From a bacterium (GTDB taxonomy: Bacteria; Zixibacteria; MSB-5A5; GN15; FEB-12), in assembly GCA_030668045.1 (NCBI GenBank), contig DAOUUR010000230.1:1-5044 (forward strand): DNA of 5,044 nt, read 5' to 3'. This document shows, in pieces, positions 1 to 5,044 of the stretch. The notes under the pieces are model-generated. The model ran no database searches, was not told where the DNA came from, and saw only the letters and a program-made list of their open reading frames with translations. Each line of letters opens with the position of its first letter. The first letter of the stretch is position 1. The position numbers and the translations under genes were made by a program.

Positions 1-61
1 CATAACACTAACCCCATGATGTTACGCGCGTTACAGGCTCACGCATCAACTGATAGTTCAC

Positions 62-87
62 AAAAAAGCCACCGCAAGGGTGGCTTT
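62..87 (-). terminator. Intrinsic terminator of the ferredoxin gene
   Basis: On the minus strand a 9-bp perfect stem (AAAGCCACC at 79-87 in complement, GGTGGCTTT at 65-73) encloses a 5-nt loop and runs straight into a T-tract of six (62-67, partly inside the stem). It starts about 23 nt past the ferredoxin stop codon. This is the classic rho-independent layout and closes the ferredoxin transcript. The A-run on the other side of the stem is short, so activity in the plus direction is less likely. Confidence 0.85.
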
Positions 88-110
88 CAGGCTAAATTGA
101 TCTGTATTAT

Positions 111-296
111 TTACGCTTTTTCGATGCAATCAACCGGGCAAACATCAACACAGCTCGGACCATCATCCTGATCTTCGCATTCATTGCAAGTGTCGGCCTT
201 GATGACATAGATGTCGCCTTCTTCGATTGAGTCAGTCGGGCATTCGGGTAAACACAGACCGCAGGCTGTGCATTCGTCAGTGATTTTCATCGCCAT
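111..296 (-). CDS. 2[4Fe-4S] ferredoxin, Allochromatium vinosum (Alvin) type
   Basis: A small cytoplasmic electron carrier of 61 aa. Cys9, Cys12, Cys15 and Cys19-Pro form the first CxxCxxCxxxCP motif. The second motif is Cys37-x2-Cys40-x8-Cys49-x3-Cys53-Pro, with the longer Cys-x8-Cys spacing that marks Alvin-type ferredoxins, unlike the clostridial x2 spacing. By family precedent cluster I is held by Cys9/12/15/53 and cluster II by Cys19/37/40/49. Cys57 in the VCPVDCI segment is an extra cysteine also present in the A. vinosum protein. Alvin-type proteins usually carry a C-terminal helical extension of about 20 residues, and this one stops right after the second motif. The start at 296 is chosen because GGAG (306-309) lies 9 nt upstream. 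An in-frame ATG at 290 is a weaker alternative. The gene is alone between its own promoter and terminator, so its redox partner cannot be inferred from neighbours. Family assignment is firm; physiological role is unknown. Confidence 0.95.
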   Translation of the reverse strand: MAMKITDECTACGLCLPECPTDSIEEGDIYVIKADTCNECEDQDDGPSCVDVCPVDCIEKA

Positions 297-305
297 AGCA
301 AATGT

Positions 306-309
306 CTCC
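306..309 (-). promoter_or_regulatory. Ribosome binding site of the ferredoxin gene
   Basis: GGAG on the minus strand, 9 nt before the ATG at 296. It supports that start over the in-frame ATG at 290. Confidence 0.7.
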
Positions 310-342
310 AGATTGTATCATGTTTGCATTCATTGACCACCG

Positions 343-371
343 TATATACTAAGAACAAATCTTTAGTTCAA
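343..371 (-). promoter_or_regulatory. Probable sigma70 promoter of the ferredoxin gene
   Basis: Minus-strand TTGAAC (366-371) and TATATA (343-348) are separated by 17 nt and would give a leader of about 40 nt before the ferredoxin start. Each box matches its consensus at only four of six positions, and the surrounding DNA is AT-rich, so other overlapping choices such as TAGTAT at 346-351 are possible. The gene needs a promoter here because a strong terminator for the upstream gene lies at 484-513. Confidence 0.45.
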
Positions 372-483
372 GAGAAATATTGAATATTATTTTGAAAATG
401 ACACCGCATTGCCTGTTACGCTATGGGTACGGAAATCTCGCTTACGGAGGATTGCAGGACAACCGGCGTTCTCTCCCGGTCAT

Positions 484-513
484 AAAAAAGCCGCCCTCTT
501 TACGAGGGCGGCT
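484..513 (-). terminator. Intrinsic terminator of the large secreted-protein gene
   Basis: A perfect 10-bp GC-rich stem (AGCCGCCCTC at 504-513 in complement, paired with GAGGGCGGCT at 489-498 in complement) with a 5-nt loop is followed on the minus strand by six T residues (484-489). It begins about 31 nt after the stop codon of the large gene at 545. This is a strong rho-independent terminator and separates that gene from the ferredoxin gene. The stretch 297-483 between them holds only the ferredoxin promoter and leader plus a short ACCGG/CCGGT inverted repeat (462-480) to which I assign no role. Confidence 0.9.
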
Positions 514-544
514 CATTATTAACTAATTGCTATCAACACTGGCT

Positions 545-3500
545 TTACGGACATGCCGGTGGAGGCGGTCCGAGTACAGGTACACCGAACAGGTATGACA
601 CCAGGTAGGTGACATCCGAGATGTTGACCTGCTCAAGTTCATCGCCATTGGCGTTGCCTTCCTCCTGACATGGCGGAGGCGGTCCGAGTACCGGTACACC
701 AAACAGGTATGACACCAGGTAGGTGACATCCGAGATGTTGATGTCCTCGGCCGTGTCGCCGTTGGCATTACCGCGAATACCAATACAGCAACCACCTTCG
801 CACTCATCGCCAACACCGTCACTGTCGGCGTCGGCCTGGTCGGTATTCGGATCGAACTGGCAGTTGTCATCGCAGGCCTGAGCGTTGCCGCCCGTGCAGG
901 GATTGTCGCCAATTGTACCGCTGCCGTCACCATCGTCCAGAATTTCGTCGTTGTCGTCATCCGGATCGCAGACATCGCCCTGAGCATCACCGTCGTTATT
1001 GGCCTGATCGGGATTCGGATCATCCGGACAATTATCATCGCTACAGGACGGGTTTGCATAGCCGGGGTTACCGTAGCCATCACCGTCGGTATCCGTGCAC
1101 GGATCACAGACGTCGCCGATCCCGTCGTTATCGAGATCGGCCTGATCCTGCTGGAAGTGGTCAGGGCAATTGTCACAGACATTACCCCAGGCATCTCCGT
1201 CATTATTGGCCTGATCTTCATTGTCATCATTCGGGCAATTGTCGCAGGCGTCGCCGTGACTATCGCCATCGCTGTTAGCTTGATCGACATTTGGAACACC
1301 CGGACAGTTGTCGCAGACGTCACCGATACCATCCTGATCACTGTCAGCCTGATCCGGATTCGGGATGGTCGGGCAGTTGTCCTCGTCATCGGGGATGCCA
1401 TCGCCATCCTGATCAGGATCAGCCGCAGGACATATGACCAACGCCCATTCGATAATAGTGTGGATTGGCTGGCCATTGGGATCTACAGGACCGGTCTGGT
1501 TCCAGTTGTTTTGTCCCTGGAAGTAGGCGTCAACGTCAGCGGGATTCAGACTGGTCGGGTAGTTGGGCAATTCAGCCGTGAACATAAAGTTGTTGTTCTG
1601 AGCTATACATGCCGCCGGCGCAACGTCGTACCAGTCATGATCCATTCCGCCGTGCGGGCCAGAGATATACTGGGCGTCATCGTGCATATAGGGGCTATGT
1701 GTCGTCGATTCCTGATTGTCGTAGAATGGGTCAGAAATACAAACACAGCTATCAGCCACATCGGTGCAGGTGCCGGCAATGGTCACAAAGTGGCCACCCC
1801 GCCGCTCACAGTACTCAGACCCCTCATTCTCCTGATAGAAACCGAGCAGCAGAATGACATCCTGGCTGCGCATAACCTCTTCACGAATGAAATCCCATGA
1901 GGTTGGATGGCCAGATGGATCATACCCTATCGGATAGAGATTCACTGTGTAAGCACTGCTCAAACCTGCAGCGCCTATATAGCTTGAGGCTGCTGTTGCC
2001 AGATCGTTTATGTCTGTTCCCGTCTTCCCAACATTGGTCTGAGCCAGTGCGGCCAGATCAACAACCAGCGGCGCTACATTGTTACTGTCGTGGTCGTCCC
2101 ATGCTCCCGTAGGATGATATGATGAGACCAAGGGGTAGCCATCGTTGGGGGGTGTCTGATCCACACTGGGATAGAACGGCTTGGGGTCAAGCGGGAATGG
2201 TTCATACTTGGAATCAAACCACCAGAGGCAGTTGGCCAGCGCGACCGGTCCGCACCAGGTGTATGAAGTGGGCGATCCTCCGGGGATCGTCCAACCGGGG
2301 CGTTTCTGATCGAAATCAGGCATGCCCGACGGAGCGTAATCCTCGAACGGTGACTTATAGTAGTCACAGCTACCCGGTTCCTCAGGACACTCACACGGTT
2401 CGCAATTGATTACAAAGAGGTAGTCGCCCTGGCTCTGATTCTGGGCCGTGATCTTAATATAAATGACCGTACCTGGCAGGAAGCAGTTGCCCTGATCATC
2501 GCAGTCGATCTGAGCATCCGTGCCCTCGGCACTTCCACTACCGGCAGTACCATAGTAATCATCGTTATACATTACCTGTGTCAGGGCCGACGGACAGTTG
2601 CCTACGTAGACCGTAACTTCCGGATCGAGACCGCCACCATAAGCAATCGTCCCTGGGGTCGCATCGCCGAAGACCCGAATATGTAGACAATTGCAAGTGC
2701 CGAGACCATCATCCGGAATCATCAGCATCCACCAGTCTTCATCCGGCAGCGCCACGTCGGCTATGCTGCCGCAGAAGGCCATTTCACAGGCGGCATCGTT
2801 GGCATTACTGCAGTCGTTGTTGCTTTCTTGCTCGTAGCCACCACCCTCTTTGCCGGGTGGAGGAGATTCATGGCAGTCCCAGTCATCGCTGGTACCCGGA
2901 GATACCGCGAGGAAGCGGCAGAACTCAGATGTGTTCGGGCCGCCATCGGTGGATGTAGCCGTAACCACGTCACCGGCTATCAGGGTCATGCCGACATCCG
3001 TAAAAGTCCATCCGCCAAAACCGTCAAGGACGGCATTACCCAGATAGATTGCGCCTTCACCATAACCGGACGGATCAATGTCGACCTCGAATACTTCTAC
3101 GATTGCAGTCGAGGGCTCACATGTGCCGGACACTACAGTCCCGCCAACAGCGCCGACAGCAGACGTAATAATCGGGAAATTCATCTCCTGGTTGGCTGCG
3201 TTGTCCGGATCGCCAATATCGTTCGCGGTAACACCGTCAACCTGCAGGTCAATCCCGAGTCCGCCGTTATCATAGATCGAGTTTTGAGTGATCTGGTTGC
3301 CATCACCATTCGTAGTATTCATCTGATCTTCCCAGACATATACGCCGTCACCACCGTTCTCGGCGATAACATTGTCCGGACCAATCGTGTTGTCAGCAGC
3401 AAAGCCCCAGAGCCCATTGACGTCGTCGTAGCATCCAATACCGACGCCATGGCCACCATTACCCAGGGGATTGGCAAAAGCATCAAGACCAATGACATTG

Positions 3501-4435
3501 CTGTCAATACGGTTCGAATAGGTGTATATCAGATCAGTTCCATAGCCCTGAATGCCTACACCTTCGAAATAATTGTCTGAGATAAGGTTCTTGCGCACGA
3601 GGTTGTCATGGGCTCCTTCACAGATACAGACACCTTCGCCATAATTGCCGCGCCCCAACATGCCTGTCTGGTCGGTGCCGATATAGTTGCCATAAACAGT
3701 ATTCAATGACACAATTCCCGGAGCAATCGGCCCATTAATGCTCACACCGTCCTTGGTGTTCTCCGAGATCAGGTTGAACTCGATCGTGTTGTTCTGGGCA
3801 ACACCAGTATTGGGATCCAGTCCATCACTACTGTGCCCTCCAGCCTCAATAGAAACACCAGCATGCCATCCTGAAGTTCCATTTCCCGCCGGAGTGCTGC
3901 CATCGGCCTGCAGCCCGATGATATTGAAGTGTATCCAATTCCAGTTGGCCTGGTGATCAGCGGATCCTCCATGAATATTAATGCCACACTTCAAGAAATT
4001 GGTGATTATCAATCCCTTGATTTCGTTGTACGATGAGTTGATGTGCAACCCGCGCATCAACACCGGTGGCGTGGCACTTCCACCATCGAGTTGAACTGTC
4101 AGCTTCAAATTCGATGGGTCCGTTCCACTGCCCCCGGGGGCTTGCGAAAAGCCGTCAATAAAACAACCGGCAGGGTCCATCAGGGCCGGCAGTTCCGCAA
4201 CCGGTGAAATCACGACCGGAGGTACCGCCGGAGCTGGCATTACAAAAATAATCGTGTCTTTACCTAAAGTTGAATTGGCCATATTGATAGCCTCGCGCAA
4301 GCTGCCCGGAGGGATCGGGGGGATGGGTCCGACAGCATCCGCATTCGTTGTTACCGGGAAGGTTACGGCGCTAGCCGTTCCTGATAGCAGGAACACCGCA
4401 CCAATTACAATAAAGAGGGTGGCTTTTTTGAACAT
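545..4435 (-). CDS. Large exported mosaic protein: beta-helix, C39-like peptidase domain, TSP3 repeats, tandem dockerin-like tail
   Basis: A 1296-aa protein predicted to be exported. Residues 1-23 are a Sec signal peptide: FKK, a hydrophobic core, then ASA before the likely cut. Residues ~44-50 (GSLREAI) resemble the SLREA entry motif of surface beta-helix proteins. Residues ~130-400 carry beta-helix rungs rich in N-x-I, NLISxN and GVxI patterns. Residues ~420-512 look like an Ig-like strand module. Residues ~535-685 resemble a pre-peptidase C-terminal domain (ESNNDCSNAN, then a beta-rich block with cysteines). Residues ~690-1002 form a C39-like papain-fold domain with Cys728 in WCGPVALAN, His882 in GGHFVTIAG and Asp902 in ISDPF. 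Residues ~1006-1215 are thrombospondin type 3 calcium repeats, and 1216-1296 are two dockerin-like repeats. There are about 48 cysteines and no membrane segment after the signal peptide. The start at 4435 is chosen because AGGAGG (4440-4445) precedes it and the signal peptide begins there; the open frame continues to an ATG at 4507 with no ribosome binding site. The gene stands alone with its own promoter and terminator. Domain limits are approximate; function is unknown. Proteolysis or attachment outside the cell is inference. Confidence 0.92.
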   Translation of the reverse strand: MFKKATLFIVIGAVFLLSGTASAVTFPVTTNADAVGPIPPIPPGSLREAINMANSTLGKDTIIFVMPAPAVPPVVISPVAELPALMDPAGCFIDGFSQAPGGSGTDPSNLKLTVQLDGGSATPPVLMRGLHINSSYNEIKGLIITNFLKCGINIHGGSADHQANWNWIHFNIIGLQADGSTPAGNGTSGWHAGVSIEAGGHSSDGLDPNTGVAQNNTIEFNLISENTKDGVSINGPIAPGIVSLNTVYGNYIGTDQTGMLGRGNYGEGVCICEGAHDNLVRKNLISDNYFEGVGIQGYGTDLIYTYSNRIDSNVIGLDAFANPLGNGGHGVGIGCYDDVNGLWGFAADNTIGPDNVIAENGGDGVYVWEDQMNTTNGDGNQITQNSIYDNGGLGIDLQVDGVTANDIGDPDNAANQEMNFPIITSAVGAVGGTVVSGTCEPSTAIVEVFEVDIDPSGYGEGAIYLGNAVLDGFGGWTFTDVGMTLIAGDVVTATSTDGGPNTSEFCRFLAVSPGTSDDWDCHESPPPGKEGGGYEQESNNDCSNANDAACEMAFCGSIADVALPDEDWWMLMIPDDGLGTCNCLHIRVFGDATPGTIAYGGGLDPEVTVYVGNCPSALTQVMYNDDYYGTAGSGSAEGTDAQIDCDDQGNCFLPGTVIYIKITAQNQSQGDYLFVINCEPCECPEEPGSCDYYKSPFEDYAPSGMPDFDQKRPGWTIPGGSPTSYTWCGPVALANCLWWFDSKYEPFPLDPKPFYPSVDQTPPNDGYPLVSSYHPTGAWDDHDSNNVAPLVVDLAALAQTNVGKTGTDINDLATAASSYIGAAGLSSAYTVNLYPIGYDPSGHPTSWDFIREEVMRSQDVILLLGFYQENEGSEYCERRGGHFVTIAGTCTDVADSCVCISDPFYDNQESTTHSPYMHDDAQYISGPHGGMDHDWYDVAPAACIAQNNNFMFTAELPNYPTSLNPADVDAYFQGQNNWNQTGPVDPNGQPIHTIIEWALVICPAADPDQDGDGIPDDEDNCPTIPNPDQADSDQDGIGDVCDNCPGVPNVDQANSDGDSHGDACDNCPNDDNEDQANNDGDAWGNVCDNCPDHFQQDQADLDNDGIGDVCDPCTDTDGDGYGNPGYANPSCSDDNCPDDPNPDQANNDGDAQGDVCDPDDDNDEILDDGDGSGTIGDNPCTGGNAQACDDNCQFDPNTDQADADSDGVGDECEGGCCIGIRGNANGDTAEDINISDVTYLVSYLFGVPVLGPPPPCQEEGNANGDELEQVNISDVTYLVSYLFGVPVLGPPPPACP
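561..627 (-). repeat. Direct repeat copy B: last dockerin-like repeat, DNA level
   Basis: This 67-nt segment matches 675-741 at 65 of 67 positions, with an offset of 114 nt (38 codons). It encodes NISDVTYLVSYLFGVPVLGP and the following prolines, identical in protein to the other copy. It is the distal half of the second calcium-loop/helix unit (residues ~1260-1293), directly before the final ACP and the stop codon. The preceding calcium loop (GNANGDELEQV) is conserved in protein but diverged in DNA. Dockerin type I repeats are known as duplicated EF-hand-like loops; here two such loops sit at the C-terminus, as usual for dockerins. Confidence 0.9.
675..741 (-). repeat. Direct repeat copy A: first dockerin-like repeat, DNA level
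   Basis: The partner of 561-627, with two mismatches over 67 nt. It encodes the same NISDVTYLVSYLFGVPVLGP block within residues ~1222-1255, after a CCIGIRGNANGD lead-in that carries the first calcium-loop Asn/Asp residues. The near-identity of the helix and proline linker contrasts with the diverged loops (TAEDI versus ELEQV) and indicates a recent duplication or gene-conversion tract. Confidence 0.9.
791..1420 (-). repeat. Thrombospondin type 3 repeat region
   Basis: This encodes residues ~1006-1215 of the large protein. Five units follow the pattern DNCPxxxNxDQAxxDxDGxGDxC (first at residue 1019) and a sixth begins DNCQ. Two irregular segments interrupt them: DPCTDTDGDGYG at ~1111 and a stretch with DDDNDEILDDGDG at ~1157. 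The regular Asp and Cys spacing is that of TSP3 repeats, which wrap calcium ions and are stabilised by disulfides, and in bacteria commonly link a catalytic or adhesive region to a C-terminal anchor. The DNA is repetitive here, which also keeps other frames open. Confidence 0.93.
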
Positions 4436-4439
4436 ACTT

Positions 4440-4445
4440 CCTCCT
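4440..4445 (-). promoter_or_regulatory. Shine-Dalgarno site setting the start of the large gene
   Basis: A full AGGAGG sits 4 nt before the ATG at 4435, extended by AAG. No comparable site precedes the in-frame ATG at 4507, and the signal peptide begins at 4435. The spacing is on the short side but the match is perfect. Confidence 0.88.
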
Positions 4446-4611
4446 GTGGTGGATTTAGATTTTATGAAATTTGTAGACTTCTTAGTTTTCACAGCACTCG
4501 ACGGCATAACCGTATTAGTGGCTGATTTGTTAGAAACGATTCTATTGTAAGATCGACCAGTGGGAATCCGGCGCTACTAATCTTATGAGAGTATCCGTAT
4601 CTACAAGAATA

Positions 4612-4640
4612 AGTATAGCTTACAGATAAATTTGTGTCAA
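4612..4640 (-). promoter_or_regulatory. Strong sigma70-type promoter of the large gene
   Basis: The minus strand shows consensus TTGACA (4635-4640), a 17-nt spacer, and TATACT (4612-4617), five of six matches to TATAAT. Transcription would begin near 4605, giving a leader of about 170 nt before the start codon at 4435. The remaining bases up to the tRNA-Cys gene (4641-4742) hold no gene and no clear hairpin terminator that I can see. Confidence 0.82.
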
Positions 4641-4742
4641 GTGTTTTCTGGTGCAACCGGTCGATTATTTGGGATCAGAACGATGGATAGCGCTCACCCT
4701 CATAGGCAAATCAACAGGCTTGAACTTGGCCGGGGAATTAAA

Positions 4743-4814
<72 letters not shown>

Positions 4815-4823
4815 CAGGCATCA

Positions 4824-4901
<78 letters not shown>

Positions 4902-4928
4902 CTTTCGATATTCATATAACTCTCATGC

Positions 4929-4956
4929 AATATATATCGGCAAAGGATATTGTCAA
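4929..4956 (-). promoter_or_regulatory. Sigma70-type promoter of the tRNA-Gly/tRNA-Cys cluster
   Basis: The minus strand has consensus TTGACA (4951-4956), a 16-nt spacer and TATATT (4929-4934), five of six matches to TATAAT. Initiation would fall near 4921-4923, leaving a 5' leader of about 20 nt before tRNA-Gly for RNase P to remove. The -35 box begins 7 nt after the stop codon of the upstream partial gene, so the tRNAs need not depend on read-through from it. Confidence 0.8.
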
Positions 4957-4963
4957 CTTATTA

Positions 4964-5044
4964 TCAATTACGCTGCCCAGCTTTTCTGGCCTGCTCTCTC
5001 GCCTCCCTAAGTCGAGACGCAACATAGGCTTCAATCGTCGGCAC
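4964..5044 (-). CDS. C-terminal fragment of an unidentified protein (truncated by the window edge)
   Basis: A minus-strand frame enters at the right edge and gives 26 residues beginning VPTIEAYVASRLREAREQ and ending KAGQRN before TGA at 4964-4966. Two more in-frame stops (TAA, TAA) follow directly. The sequence is charged and looks helical (Arg, Glu, Ala rich), as many cytosolic protein C-termini do. I do not recognise the family. The coding call rests on the open frame to the edge, the helix-like composition, the tandem stops, and the position just before a tRNA promoter. The GTG at 5042-5044 is at the edge and is probably an internal valine codon, since nothing upstream can be seen. Confidence 0.6.
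   Translation of the reverse strand: MPTIEAYVASRLREAREQARKAGQRN

Noticed and set aside
1..60. Possible coding sequence at the left edge, including a minus-strand ATG at 1-3
   Set aside because: No ribosome binding site precedes that ATG, and the plus-strand open frame here runs through the ferredoxin terminator. The stretch shows nothing I can support.
462..480. Short inverted repeat ACCGG/CCGGT upstream of the ferredoxin promoter
   Set aside because: Arms of only 5 bp with a 9-nt gap are expected by chance, and it is not placed as a typical operator relative to the promoter at 343-371.
791..1420. CRISPR-like or non-coding tandem repeat array
   Set aside because: The periodicity is in-frame, the units vary, and they encode regular TSP3 protein repeats; there is no constant repeat with unique spacers.
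523..1476. 317-codon minus-strand open frame overlapping the 3' third of the large gene
   Set aside because: It is an alternative frame over the TSP3 and dockerin-like repeats. The product is dominated by Met, Arg, Thr and Ile in a repetitive pattern, as expected from reading Asp/Cys-rich repeats out of frame, and the real frame has clear domains.
1157..1900. 247-codon plus-strand open frame antisense to the peptidase and TSP3 region
   Set aside because: No domain or motif is recognisable, it has no convincing ribosome binding site, and it is fully antisense to a well-supported coding region. The Ile/Val-rich start is the complement of Asp/Asn codons.
2828..3580. 250-codon plus-strand open frame antisense to the beta-helix region
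   Set aside because: The composition mirrors the opposite strand and there is no motif or expression signal. It is best explained as a shadow of the large gene.
4436..4507. Upstream in-frame ATG as the true start of the large gene
   Set aside because: It lacks a ribosome binding site and would put 24 polar residues ahead of a normal signal peptide, whereas the ATG at 4435 has a full AGGAGG.

Overview
The window reads as ordinary bacterial chromosome of roughly even base composition. Everything I can support lies on the minus strand. No mobile element, CRISPR array or phage signature is visible. The C-terminal repeat of the large protein (a CC-x-G-x-RGNANGD lead-in followed by NISDVTYLVSYLFG, twice) resembles tails I associate with secreted proteins of Zixibacteria and related FCB-group lineages. 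That placement is an inference from memory, not a search result.

In the order of minus-strand transcription (right to left): the right edge holds the last 26 codons of a truncated, unidentified gene ending in three tandem in-frame stops. Next come a near-consensus sigma70 promoter and a two-gene tRNA cluster, tRNA-Gly(GCC) then tRNA-Cys(GCA). A second, even better sigma70 promoter follows, with a leader of about 170 nt. It drives one very large gene (545-4435, 1296 aa) that fills almost 80% of the window and ends in a strong intrinsic terminator. Last is a single-gene ferredoxin unit (111-296) with its own probable promoter and terminator.

The large protein is an exported mosaic: Sec signal peptide, SLREA-type entry motif, right-handed parallel beta-helix, Ig-like module, pre-peptidase-C-terminal-like module, a papain-fold C39-like domain with a plausible Cys/His/Asp triad, a run of calcium-binding thrombospondin type 3 repeats, and two dockerin-like repeats at the C-terminus. 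It has about 48 cysteines and many Asp-rich calcium loops, which fits an extracytoplasmic, disulfide- and calcium-stabilised surface or secreted protein. The ferredoxin is a small cytoplasmic 2[4Fe-4S] electron carrier of the Allochromatium vinosum type. Nothing in the layout links these transcription units functionally: each has its own signals. The best candidate for something new is the mosaic protein, especially its protease-like core and its duplicated C-terminal tail.
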